NCBI RefSeq assembly: GCF_035325945.1
Contig: NZ_DAOKYX010000004.1
Coordinates: 1 to 64,000 of the forward strand
Length of the DNA stretch: 64,000 nt
Source of the DNA: Parvibaculum sp035325945
GTDB lineage: Bacteria > Pseudomonadota > Alphaproteobacteria > Parvibaculales > Parvibaculaceae
Reading direction: 5' to 3'
A model generated the notes under the pieces. That model was not told the origin of the DNA. It ran no database searches and saw nothing but the letters and a program-made list of their open reading frames with translations. The translations under genes and the position numbers were made by a program. How positions within the stretch are numbered: position 1 is the first letter of the stretch; every line of letters begins with the position of its first letter. This document shows, piece after piece, positions 8,469 through 16,902 of this stretch.

Positions 8469-8485
8469 AACTCCGAACGCTCCGA

Positions 8486-11400
8486 TCAGTTACTCGCGAC
8501 GGGCGTCCCGTCGATCGCGGAGATCCTGTCCGGCTTCTTCAGCGAATTGACGAAGCGCTCCATCGCGTTCACTGACGCGATGCGGCTCGCAAGCTCGCGG
8601 AACGCGATGCCCTGCCGTTCGATCGGCTCCGTCACGACGGCAAAGGCGCTCGCATCGGCCGTGTCCGCCATGCGGGAGCCGAATTTCGTCCGCATACGTT
8701 CGAGGCCCGCCTCGTCATTGCCGAGCGAATAGGCGATGGCGCCACGCATGATCTGGAAGCGCTCATCGGCGCCGAGCGCCCGTTCCCCGCCGGCATTGGC
8801 GAGCAGCGCTTCCGCCGCCTGCCCCGCCTCCTCCCAGCGCTGCGCCTCCCAGAACACATCCGCCCTGAGCGTGCTTGCGGCCGCCCCCGGCATCTCCGAG
8901 AGCAGATCGAGCGCGAGATCGTACTTCTTGATCGAGGCCAGCGCGCGCGCCTCGATCAGACGGCGTTGCAGGTCGAGATCCTCCGGCAACTGGTTCTGGT
9001 TCGTCGAACGGATGGCCTTGAGCGCGCTTTCGGGCTTCTCATCGAGCAGATAGACGGTGGCAAGACGCGCCGCGACCTGCGCCTTGGCGACGCCGCCCAC
9101 AAGCCGCTTTTCGATCTGGTAGCTCAGAAGCTCGGCGGCCTGCGGCAGAAGATCGACCGAAACAAGCCGCTCCGCCAGATGCCGGATGAGTTCGTCTCCC
9201 CTGCGCCCTATCGGCGTGAGATCCTGAAAATCGTGATAGACGGCCAGCGCCTGCACGGCCGGAATCTTGTCCGCATATCCGTCGATGAAGAAGCTCGCGA
9301 AAATGTCCGGCATCCGGGCGCCGAGAGCATGCGCCCCGTCGTCATGCGGAAAATTCAGAGTCGCGACATGCATGACTCTGAGAGCGGAAAGAATGTCGTC
9401 CTGCTTCAGGCGCAGCTCCGCGAGCTTCGTCAGTATTTCGAGTTCCGCATCGTCGCCGCGCCACATCATGCGAAGCTCGTCGAGTTCGCTCGCGAGCTTC
9501 GCGTCGGAGAGCTTGCCACTCTTGTTGAGCATGAGCGCCCTTGCGAAACGCGCGCGCACGACGAAGGGCCGCACATTCGTCTCGATCACGCGATCGTAAG
9601 CCTCCGCCGCTTCCACGGGCCGCTGAAGGCTCTCGATCGCCTTCGCCTGCAGATAGAGACGTTCCGCTTTCAGCTCGCGGTTCTCGATATGCGCCGGCAG
9701 ATGCTTCAGGTGAATCTGCATGCCCGTGATGTCGTTCATCGCGAGATCGACCCGCGCCGCCGTCAGGCGCATCAGCGTTGCATATTCGGAGCCCATTCCA
9801 TCCATGAAGGGCCCTGCCAGCCTGAAATCCTTTCGCGCAGCTTCGGTCTGGCCGAGCCCGGCGCGCGCCAGCGCACGCCAGGCGGCTGCGGCGGGCTCCA
9901 TGGCAAGCGCATTGATCGAAAGGTCGGCGATGGCTTCGGGATTGCGATGGGCCATCACATTGGCGACGCCGCGCAAGGCGTGGAACGAGGGGTTTTCCTC
10001 GAGCTTCTGATCGACATCGCGCGCCATTTCGATCTGCGTCAGCGCCTCGATGCCGAGCCCGTTCGCAACGAGGAAGCGGGCATAATCCATCCTCGCTCCC
10101 GCGACGCTGCGAATGTCGGCAAGCGCAACGCGCCGCTCACGCGCCTTGCGGTCCTCGATGAAATTTCCGCTTCCCCGCCATGTGACAAAATCCATGGCGG
10201 CGGGCGATCCGGCGCCATCCGCGTCGGTCCGTTCCGCGTTCGCATCGGCCGAAAGCGTGAGCCCGTTCTTGCGCGAAACGACCACGGCGTCCGACGCCGT
10301 GGCGACGTTGAGATCGTCGGCGACGCGCATGATGGCAAGGCCCTGAGCCGTCGCCAGCGCCTGAAACTCGATGAAGCTGCGCGGCGTCTGCATCGCCTGC
10401 ACGGGCCCGAACGCCGTTGCGACGTCGAGCGTATCGCGCGCCGTCGGATCGGGAACCCTGAGAACCTTACGCGCGCCCTTGAGGGCGAAGCTGACGATGC
10501 CCTGGCCCGTGTCGAGCCAGTCTCGCGTGACCGCGATGGGCCGACCTATGCTGGCGAGCGTCTCGCCAACCGTGACCTGCCATTTGGTCTCGAACTGCCG
10601 CACGCCGACGAGCGGATGCTCATCAAGGATCGGAACGGCGATGGCAACGCCGCCATCCACAGGGATCTCGGCCGGTGCGCCGAGCCGCGAGGGCGAAGCG
10701 GTCTTGAACCGTGAAAGATCGAGCGCCATCGTCTTGTCGAAAACGATCCAGAGCGTGCTCGCCCGCATGAAAACGGCGGCGCCCGTCGGGCTGTCCCAGG
10801 GAAAGTCGATCTCCGTCCGGTCATGTTGGTCGCGCACCATGACCTCGAGCGCCTGATGCGGCTCCGCTTGCGCAGTGGCGACAGCGGCATCATGAGCGGG
10901 CTCATCGCGGGCAGGTACAGCAGGTGCGGCAGCCTCGGGCTTCGGAGCGGGCGATGGCGCGGGCGGCGGCACGTCCGGTGAAGCTTGTGCGGGCGTCGCG
11001 GCCGGCGCATCGGCGGCCGCCGAAGGCAGGATCGATTTCGGGCCGCGGCTCTCGGCGGGCTCGGCCGGTTTCGTTGCGGGCTCCGATAACGTCTGCCCCT
11101 CGCTGCCGTGTTGCGGCGGCGGCGCGGGCTTCAGATCGAGAACGATGCCCAGATCCTCGCGAAAGTCGCTGACGGTGACGCCCGGCGCGAGTTTCAGGAA
11201 AACGGAGAGCCGTCCGTCGCGCTCCTGCGCGGTGATGGACTGGAGATAAGGAGGTGGATTGACGCGGATGGCGGCAAGCGCAACCTTGGCCGTCCGGTCG
11301 AAGGTGACGGTCGCGGAGCCCTCCTGCTGGGCAAGCGAGTAGAGCACCGGCTGGTTCCAGTCGAAGACGAGGCGCGTCATGCCGTCATGCCGCGCGACGC

Positions 11401-11950
11401 GGACACTGAGCCCCGGCGACGGCGCGCCGGGCTCGACGACGCCGCGCTGCTTGTTCAGCCGCGCTTCCTCATCGGCCTTGCGCCGCGCCTCCTTCGCCGC
11501 CGCGATACGCGCAAGCACATCGGCAGGCAACGGCGGCGGCGCTCCCGCCCATGATTTTGGCAGCAGGTCGACATAAAGGCTGTTCTCGACCTGCCGGACA
11601 TTCGTCCAATAGTCGAATTTGAGCGCAAGCCGCAGCGTCTTGCCGTCATTGTCCTGCCGCGCCATGGCGACATAGTCCGGCATCTGCCGCATGAATTCGT
11701 TGAGATCGACGACGAAGGGCTTGTCGAAGGTGACGACGAGAACGCCCGTCGCCACCGCCACCTTGTGCGCGGGCACGCCGCCCGGCCAGGTGAGCACGAT
11801 GCGGCCATAGCCGCCCGCCTGCGAGAAACCCGTCGCAAGGGTCGTCGCGGCGCGGGCCGGCAATGCGGCGAAGGCCACGCACACGGCAAGGATCGCCGCC
11901 GCGCCCAGCGCACGCGCCACACTCAGGCGTTGGCGAGGAATGCCGTTCAC
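8486..11950 (-). CDS. Large exported AMIN-like/TPR protein of the flagellar locus
   Basis: I do not recognise a named function. The 1154 residues begin with GTG and a signal peptide (about 12-34, ending ARAA). Three diverged beta modules follow at about 44-130, 189-275 and 376-465; each has a pattern like R-hydrophobic-xW...V.FDK...DL..F, resembling AMIN/secretin N-terminal folds. A Pro/Ala-rich linker (275-370) separates the second and third. From about 615 to 1110 there are helical TPR-type repeats. The gene lies downstream of motE with a perfect CtrA box in the 165-base gap. A periplasmic motility role, perhaps analogous to rhizobial MotC, is only inference. The alternative is an envelope TPR protein unrelated to motility. 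Confidence 0.8.
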   Translation of the reverse strand: MNGIPRQRLSVARALGAAAILAVCVAFAALPARAATTLATGFSQAGGYGRIVLTWPGGVPAHKVAVATGVLVVTFDKPFVVDLNEFMRQMPDYVAMARQDNDGKTLRLALKFDYWTNVRQVENSLYVDLLPKSWAGAPPPLPADVLARIAAAKEARRKADEEARLNKQRGVVEPGAPSPGLSVRVARHDGMTRLVFDWNQPVLYSLAQQEGSATVTFDRTAKVALAAIRVNPPPYLQSITAQERDGRLSVFLKLAPGVTVSDFREDLGIVLDLKPAPPPQHGSEGQTLSEPATKPAEPAESRGPKSILPSAAADAPAATPAQASPDVPPPAPSPAPKPEAAAPAVPARDEPAHDAAVATAQAEPHQALEVMVRDQHDRTEIDFPWDSPTGAAVFMRASTLWIVFDKTMALDLSRFKTASPSRLGAPAEIPVDGGVAIAVPILDEHPLVGVRQFETKWQVTVGETLASIGRPIAVTRDWLDTGQGIVSFALKGARKVLRVPDPTARDTLDVATAFGPVQAMQTPRSFIEFQALATAQGLAIMRVADDLNVATASDAVVVSRKNGLTLSADANAERTDADGAGSPAAMDFVTWRGSGNFIEDRKARERRVALADIRSVAGARMDYARFLVANGLGIEALTQIEMARDVDQKLEENPSFHALRGVANVMAHRNPEAIADLSINALAMEPAAAAWRALARAGLGQTEAARKDFRLAGPFMDGMGSEYATLMRLTAARVDLAMNDITGMQIHLKHLPAHIENRELKAERLYLQAKAIESLQRPVEAAEAYDRVIETNVRPFVVRARFARALMLNKSGKLSDAKLASELDELRMMWRGDDAELEILTKLAELRLKQDDILSALRVMHVATLNFPHDDGAHALGARMPDIFASFFIDGYADKIPAVQALAVYHDFQDLTPIGRRGDELIRHLAERLVSVDLLPQAAELLSYQIEKRLVGGVAKAQVAARLATVYLLDEKPESALKAIRSTNQNQLPEDLDLQRRLIEARALASIKKYDLALDLLSEMPGAAASTLRADVFWEAQRWEEAGQAAEALLANAGGERALGADERFQIMRGAIAYSLGNDEAGLERMRTKFGSRMADTADASAFAVVTEPIERQGIAFRELASRIASVNAMERFVNSLKKPDRISAIDGTPVASN

Positions 11951-12071
11951 GCTACGCCGCCTCTGCCCATTTCGTCAGGCCCCGATCATGAAGTTCCGGC
12001 GCTCCCCCCGCGCCCGCAGAAACGCGCGCAAGGACGCTCACCCTTGAACCGGGCAGCATAAGCAGGCGTGG

Positions 12072-12086
12072 TTAAGTGACGTTTAA
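12072..12086. promoter_or_regulatory. Perfect CtrA box before the AMIN/TPR gene
   Basis: TTAA at 12072-12075 and 12083-12086 are separated by seven bases. The site is in the 165-base gap between motE and the 1154-residue TPR gene, about 122 bases upstream of its GTG start, so that gene may have its own CtrA-controlled promoter. Confidence 0.6.
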
Positions 12087-12115
12087 GTTTGGAGGCCGGG
12101 GCGGGCGAAATATCC

Positions 12116-12877
12116 TCAGCCGGGCTGGCCCGGAACGCCCTGCCCGATCGTGGGCGCAACCGCCTGTGGCGCCGGTGCAGGCGCGGCGGGCTGGGCGGCT
12201 GGGGCCGCGCCGTTCTTCGCGTTGCCGTTCTTTCCGCCATCGGCGTCCTGAAGCTCGTTGCCCGTCGCAAGCTCCACGGTGAGGTCCTGCGCGGTCACGG
12301 GGTCCATCGCCGCGAGCACGGCCGCCATCTTGCGCGGCTCCATCCGCCGCGCGACATCGATGAGCACCCCCATGTCAAGGCGCTCGAAGATGCGGGCGGC
12401 CTCCTTGGGCTTCATCGTCTCATACATCTTGACGACACCGGCCAGTCGCTCCTCGTTGCGCTTGTCGTTGTCGGAGATCTGCTGGTTGATCCGCGCCTCG
12501 ACTGCCTTGAGTTCGGCGATCCGGTCCTCCAGCTTCTTCTCGGCCGCGCGAACGAGCTGCTCGCGCATGTCGAGGTCCCTGGCGCGCTTCTCGAGTTCGT
12601 CGTGGCGCGCGGAAAGACTTTCGAGGACGGTAGCCTCGGAAGCGCTGACCTTCGGTTGGTTGAGCTGCTTCGTCTGCTGGTCGAGCTGGGCCTGCGCTTC
12701 CGCCGTCGCCGACTTGCCGGTCACCTCGCCGCCCGCCTCGGCCTTCTGCTCGCTTGCCCGCGCTGGCGAGATCGCGCCGATCTCATCGGCGCCAACGGCC
12801 AGATGCATGACCTTGAGCCCGAGCAGGAGCCCGGCACAGAGCATAACAGTCGGCAGAAGGCGAAGACGTTCGAGCAT
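12116..12877 (-). CDS. motE: MotE-family motility protein
   Basis: MotE in rhizobia is a periplasmic chaperone needed for folding of the motility protein MotC. The 253 residues have one N-terminal membrane segment or signal (about 8-27), a long coiled coil (about 60-145), and an MgtE-N-like helical domain (about 148-204: VKMYETMKPKEAARIFERLD...AAVLAAMDP) as in MotE. The tail is Ala/Pro/Gln-rich and low-complexity. It starts 12 bases after the DUF6468 gene, in a fliL-fliM-DUF6468-motE operon. No recognisable motC is in the window; the large exported TPR protein follows directly. Confidence 0.78.
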   Translation of the reverse strand: MLERLRLLPTVMLCAGLLLGLKVMHLAVGADEIGAISPARASEQKAEAGGEVTGKSATAEAQAQLDQQTKQLNQPKVSASEATVLESLSARHDELEKRARDLDMREQLVRAAEKKLEDRIAELKAVEARINQQISDNDKRNEERLAGVVKMYETMKPKEAARIFERLDMGVLIDVARRMEPRKMAAVLAAMDPVTAQDLTVELATGNELQDADGGKNGNAKNGAAPAAQPAAPAPAPQAVAPTIGQGVPGQPG

Positions 12878-12889
12878 GTTTCCGGTGCC

Positions 12890-13363
12890 TCAGCGCGCGC
12901 GCTTCAGAAGATCGAGCAAGGGATGGGACACGGAAGCGGTTTTCGTCTCTCTCTGAGCCGCCGGTGCCACCTGCCTCGGCCCTGCCGCGGGCTGAAGCTG
13001 CGGCGCCGCCTTGGCGGGCATGGGCGGCGGCGGCATGCGGCGCTGTTCGAGCGGCGCGCTCAGCCGGTCGGCGATGCGATTGCCCGCCTCCACCATCAGT
13101 CCCAACTCGTCGGCAAGCGCCCGGCCGCGCTTGACCTGCTCGCCAAGCGCCTGGCCCGTCGCGTCGGTCGCCTCGCGCAGCCGCGCAATCGCGCCCGCCG
13201 CCTGCTCGGTCGCGACCGAAAGCTCGCCGATCAACTGGCGCAAGCCATCCTGCCCCGAGCGCATGGCGCGCAGCCGCTTGTCGAGCGTCGCGCAATACCC
13301 GATCGTCGCGGCAAGCAGCACGCACACAATCGCCTCGAGCATCAGATCAATCGGCAAATTCAT
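12890..13363 (-). CDS. DUF6468-type protein coupled to fliM
   Basis: This 157-residue protein has one N-terminal membrane segment (about 7-27), a helical coiled-coil stretch (about 35-100) and a Pro/Ala-rich tail ending PLLDLLKRAR. It looks like the uncharacterised DUF6468 family, which I recall next to fliM in alphaproteobacteria. Its ATG overlaps the fliM stop in an ATGA arrangement (13360-13363), so translation is probably coupled to fliM. A role at the motor or C ring is inferred only from position. The longer in-frame extension upstream of 13363 is a shadow of fliM. Confidence 0.8.
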   Translation of the reverse strand: MNLPIDLMLEAIVCVLLAATIGYCATLDKRLRAMRSGQDGLRQLIGELSVATEQAAGAIARLREATDATGQALGEQVKRGRALADELGLMVEAGNRIADRLSAPLEQRRMPPPPMPAKAAPQLQPAAGPRQVAPAAQRETKTASVSHPLLDLLKRAR

Positions 13364-14499
13364 TTGCGCACTCCCGCCGTTTCCGCGCCGCCCGGCGCCG
13401 CATTCGTGATGGCCGCGCGAACCGCATCGACGCGATTTGGCTTCTTGATCCCGTTCTCGATCCGCACGGCGACATTGTTGCCCATGCGGCCGATGCGGCC
13501 CGATGCGAGCGACACCCCACCGCAACGCATCTCGACCAGCGCGTCGGGCCCGTTGTTCAGCATGAGCGTCTGCCCGACCTTGAAATCCATCACTTCGCGC
13601 AAGCTCATCTTCTGCTCGTCGAGCACGGCTTCGATGGGGATTTCGGTGGACCAGAGTTCCGTCGCCAGATGGCTTTCCCAGATCGAGTCACGGCCGAACT
13701 TCTCGCCCATGAACATCTGGAGAAGCAGTTCGCGGATCGGCTCCAGCGTCGCATAGGGAAGCAGCATCTCGATGCGCCCGCCCCGGTCCTCCATGTCGAT
13801 ACGGAGCTTGACGAGGATCGCGGCATTTGCGGGCCGCGCGATCGCGGCGAAACGCGGGTTCGTCTCCATCCGGTCAAGCTCGAAGGTGATCGGCGACAGG
13901 GGTTCGAAGGCGGCCTTCGCATCCTGCAGCACGACCTCGATCATGCGCTGGACGAGATTGAGTTCGATGGTCGTATAGGGCCGCCCCTCGATGCGCATCG
14001 CGGCAGTGCCGCGCCGCCCGCCGAGAAGCACGTCGACGATCGAATAGATGAGGTTCGAGTCGACCGTGAACATGCCGTAATTGTCCCACTCCCGCGCACG
14101 GAAGACGGCGAGAATGGCGGGCAGCGGGATCGAATTCAGATAGTCGCCGAAGCGGATCGACGAGATGTTGTCCAGGCTGACTTCGACGTTGTCGGAAGTG
14201 AAATTTCTGAGCGAGGTCGTCATCAGGCGCACGAGCCTGTCGAAGACGATCTCGAGCATCGGCAGGCGTTCATAGGAGACGAGCGCCGAATTGATGATGG
14301 CGCGAATGCCGGTGCGTTCGACATTCGCGTCATTATCCATCTCGAAGCCGAGAAGACTGTCGATCTCGTCCTGATTGAGCACGCGCTCCGGCGCGGTGCG
14401 GAAGGACGGCACCGCCTGTTCCTGCTCCGACTCCATGGCGTCCATCGCTTCCATCGCGGCAGCCATTTCGTCCTGATCGATATCGTCGGCGTCGGCCAT
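13360..14499 (-). CDS. fliM: Flagellar motor switch protein FliM
   Basis: FliM is the C-ring subunit that binds CheY-P and sets the direction of rotation. The 379 residues have an acidic N-terminal extension of about 40 residues rich in Met/Glu/Asp, then the CheY-P binding motif LNQDEIDSLLGF (about 41-52), the middle CheC-like domain (ERLPMLEIVFDRLVRLM, RFGDYLNSI) and the C-terminal SpoA domain (VGQTLMLNN, GRMGNNVAVRI). I use the ATG at 14499; the frame extends only to a TTG at 14508. It follows fliL by 30 bases and overlaps the DUF6468 gene. Confidence 0.95.
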   Translation of the reverse strand: MADADDIDQDEMAAAMEAMDAMESEQEQAVPSFRTAPERVLNQDEIDSLLGFEMDNDANVERTGIRAIINSALVSYERLPMLEIVFDRLVRLMTTSLRNFTSDNVEVSLDNISSIRFGDYLNSIPLPAILAVFRAREWDNYGMFTVDSNLIYSIVDVLLGGRRGTAAMRIEGRPYTTIELNLVQRMIEVVLQDAKAAFEPLSPITFELDRMETNPRFAAIARPANAAILVKLRIDMEDRGGRIEMLLPYATLEPIRELLLQMFMGEKFGRDSIWESHLATELWSTEIPIEAVLDEQKMSLREVMDFKVGQTLMLNNGPDALVEMRCGGVSLASGRIGRMGNNVAVRIENGIKKPNRVDAVRAAITNAAPGGAETAGVRK

Positions 14500-14529
14500 G
14501 AATTCCAAAACCCTGTCGGACGGTGCGTC

Positions 14530-15036
14530 TTACTGGACGATGACTTCCTTGAAGAGGATGTCCGTGACTATGGGCGGCTGAACCGCCAGATTGATGCGCC
14601 GCATCAGTTCTTCCTTGACACGGAGCATGCCTGCCGAACCGTCGAGATCTTCCGTCCTGAGTTCGCGGAGGAAGATCTGGAAGCTGTCGAGCACGCGCGG
14701 AAGCTCCTTTTCGAGCCGCGCGGCGGCTTCCTTGTCCGTCACCTGCAGCGCCACCTTCATCTTGAGGAAGTGCTGCGGCGCCGGCCCGCTGAGGTTCACG
14801 AGAAAATCCGGCAGATCGTAGAAAACCGGCTCGGCGATTTTCGGCTTCTCTTCTTCATGTCCGCCGAACATGCCGGACATGTAGATGCCCCCGCCCGCTC
14901 CGATAAGAAGCAACAGCGGAAGTGCGATATAGAGAACAAGAACCTTTCCGCTCAGCTTGCGCTTCACGGGCGCGGCTTCTTCTCCACCCTCGTCTTCGGA
15001 AAGATCGGCGTCGATCGCAGCCATTCTGCCCACCAT
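14530..15036 (-). CDS. fliL: Flagellar basal body-associated protein FliL
   Basis: FliL is a single-pass inner-membrane protein that surrounds the stator and supports motor torque. The 168 residues have an acidic/basic N-terminal cytoplasmic segment, one membrane helix (about 33-55: VLVLYIALPLLLLIGAGGG) and the periplasmic stomatin-like FliL domain (YDLPDFLVNLSGPAPQHFLKMKVALQV). The ATG at 15036 has a G-rich stretch upstream; MAAIDAD at 15024 is an alternative. It opens the fliL-fliM-DUF6468-motE operon and is divergent from flgF. A half CtrA-like site (TTAA-N7-TTGC, 15137-15151) lies upstream. Confidence 0.92.
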   Translation of the reverse strand: MVGRMAAIDADLSEDEGGEEAAPVKRKLSGKVLVLYIALPLLLLIGAGGGIYMSGMFGGHEEEKPKIAEPVFYDLPDFLVNLSGPAPQHFLKMKVALQVTDKEAAARLEKELPRVLDSFQIFLRELRTEDLDGSAGMLRVKEELMRRINLAVQPPIVTDILFKEVIVQ

Positions 15037-15257
15037 GCCCACCGGCAAGCCCCCGCCGGTTCGATTGAATGCGCCCTATCGCGGAAACCCGTTGGAAACC
15101 ATGATCCGGACGCAGGCAAATCCTTGCCGATTTTAGTTAATGAAGCGTTGCGAACCGTGGCGCAGGCGGCAAGAACTGCCCGGTAAAGCCTGCCACGGCG
15201 CGCCGCCACGCCATCCGATCATCGCTGCAAGTCATTGAAATACATGGGCTTCATGCG

Positions 15258-15272
15258 TGGCACGCACCCTGC
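15258..15272 (+). promoter_or_regulatory. Sigma-54 promoter of flgF-flgG-flgA-flgH
   Basis: TGGCACG, four bases, CTGC gives the -24 GG (15259-15260) and -12 GC (15271-15272) with exactly ten bases between them. Transcription would start near 15284, 38 bases before the flgF ATG. This rules out the earlier in-frame start at 15235. Confidence 0.85.
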
Positions 15273-15321
15273 ACATGGAAAGCCGGAAAAACCGGAGCAC
15301 CCGCAGGGATCGCCAGCCGAC

Positions 15322-16074
15322 ATGGACAACGCACTTCTCATAGGCCTTTCGCGGCAGACCGCCATGATGCGGGAGATGTCCGTCGTCGCGAGCAACCTCG
15401 CTAATGTGAACACGACGGGCTACAAGTCGCAGAGCATGCTCTTCGACCAGTATCTGATGCCGGTCGCGAGCGAGCAGAGCCCCGACAAAACGCTGACCTT
15501 CGTTCAGGATTACGGCCATTTCCGCAACCTCGCCGATGGCGAGATGCGCGCGACGGGAAATCCGCTCGATGTCGCGATCAATGGCGAGGGCCTGTTCAAG
15601 GTGCAGACGCCGCAGGGCGTGCGCTACACGCGCGACGGGCACTTCCAGCTCGACGACACGGGCCAGCTCGTTACCTCGCAGGGCTATCCCGTCCTCTCCG
15701 ATGCCGGGACGCCCATCACCTTCGCCATCGACGAAGGCCACATCACCATCGCCCGCGACGGAACGATCACGACGACGCGCGACGGCATCAGCGCCTCCGA
15801 GCAGCAGCGCGGCAAGCTCGCGCTTGTGAGCTTTCCCAACATGCAGTCGCTGAGGAACGAGGGCGACAATCTCTACGTCACCGACGAGCCGGAGCAGCCG
15901 GCCGCGAATACGCGCCTCATTCAGGGTTCGCTCGAAGGCTCGAACGTCAAGCCGATCGTCGAGATGACGAACATGATGGAAATCCTGCGCTCCTATCAGA
16001 GCGCGCAGAATCTGGTGCAGTCGGCCGACGACATGCGCCGCCAGGCCATTTCGCAAATCGGAAGCCCGGCTTAA
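15322..16074 (+). CDS. flgF: Proximal rod protein FlgF
   Basis: FlgF is a rod subunit of the basal body. The 250 residues begin MDNALLIGLSRQTAMMREMSVVASNLANVNTTGYK, the conserved axial N-terminal motif, and end with the matching C-terminal helix (MTNMMEILRSYQSAQNLVQSADDMRRQAISQIG). The central region has the FlgE/F/G-like GNPLDVAINGEGLFKVQTPQG signature. I start at 15322 because the upstream sigma-54 promoter would initiate near 15284. It is first in flgF-flgG-flgA-flgH, with 39 bases before flgG. Confidence 0.95.
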   Translation: MDNALLIGLSRQTAMMREMSVVASNLANVNTTGYKSQSMLFDQYLMPVASEQSPDKTLTFVQDYGHFRNLADGEMRATGNPLDVAINGEGLFKVQTPQGVRYTRDGHFQLDDTGQLVTSQGYPVLSDAGTPITFAIDEGHITIARDGTITTTRDGISASEQQRGKLALVSFPNMQSLRNEGDNLYVTDEPEQPAANTRLIQGSLEGSNVKPIVEMTNMMEILRSYQSAQNLVQSADDMRRQAISQIGSPA

Positions 16075-16113
16075 GCCCGGCCTCCACATCGAACGGAAAC
16101 CGAGGACAGTCAC

Positions 16114-16899
16114 ATGCAGTCGCTCAGCATCGCCGCCACAGGCATGATGGCCCAGCAGCTCAATGTCGAGGTGATCTCGAACAACATCGCCAATATGAGC
16201 ACGTCGGGCTTCAAGCGTCAGCGCGCGGAGTTTCAGGACCTGCTCTATCAGAACCTGCGCCGCGTCGGCACCAATTCGTCCGACACCGGCACCATCGTTC
16301 CCTCGGGCGTGCAGATCGGCCTCGGCGTAAAGACCGGCGCCGTCTACCGCATCATGTCGCAGGGCGACATGAACAACACCGGCAACAAGCTCGACCTCGC
16401 CATTCAGGGCCGCGGCTATTTCCGCGTGCAGCTTCCGAGTGGCGAGGACGCCTACACCCGCGCCGGCAATTTCCAGCTCAGCCCGCAGGGCCAGATCGTG
16501 ACATCCGACGGCTACACCGTGCAGCCCGGCATCACCATTCCGCCGACGGCAACCGACATCACCATCAGCAAGGACGGCCAGGTCCAGGCGACCATCCCCG
16601 GCCAGACCACGCCGCAGATTGTCGGCCAGCTCGAACTCTCCGTCTTCCAGAACGAAGGCGGCCTCGATCCGCAGGGCGACAATCTCTTCCTCGAAACGGC
16701 GGCGAGCGGCGCGCCGACGACCGGCGCCCCCGCCTCGACCGGCTTCGGTAGCCTCCAGCAGGGCTTCCTCGAAACCTCCAACGTCAATGCCGTGACCGAA
16801 ATCTCGGATCTCATCACCGCGCAGCGCGCCTATGAGATGAATGCCAAGGTCATCACCGCTTCCGACGAGATGATGTCGGTCGCCTCGAACCTGAAGTAA
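16114..16899 (+). CDS. flgG: Distal rod protein FlgG
   Basis: FlgG makes the distal rod of the flagellar basal body. The 261 residues carry the N-terminal signature SLSIAATGMMAQQLNVEVISNNIANMSTSGFKRQRAEFQDLLYQ, the GNKLDLAIQGRGYFRVQLPSG motif and the C-terminal SNVNAVTEISDLITAQRAYEMNAKVITASDEMM helix, all classic. Length is the family norm (about 260). A GAGGACA stretch precedes the ATG. flgA follows after only 3 bases. Confidence 0.97.
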   Translation: MQSLSIAATGMMAQQLNVEVISNNIANMSTSGFKRQRAEFQDLLYQNLRRVGTNSSDTGTIVPSGVQIGLGVKTGAVYRIMSQGDMNNTGNKLDLAIQGRGYFRVQLPSGEDAYTRAGNFQLSPQGQIVTSDGYTVQPGITIPPTATDITISKDGQVQATIPGQTTPQIVGQLELSVFQNEGGLDPQGDNLFLETAASGAPTTGAPASTGFGSLQQGFLETSNVNAVTEISDLITAQRAYEMNAKVITASDEMMSVASNLK

Positions 16900-16902
16900 C
16901 GG

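Noticed and set aside
15114..15180. Sigma-54-like sites on the minus strand before fliL
   Set aside because: Two candidate GG...GC pairs have nine, not ten, bases between them; the spacing is strict.
15235..15321. An upstream extension of flgF starting at 15235
   Set aside because: The sigma-54 promoter at 15258-15272 would start transcription near 15284, so these codons are not in the transcript from that promoter.
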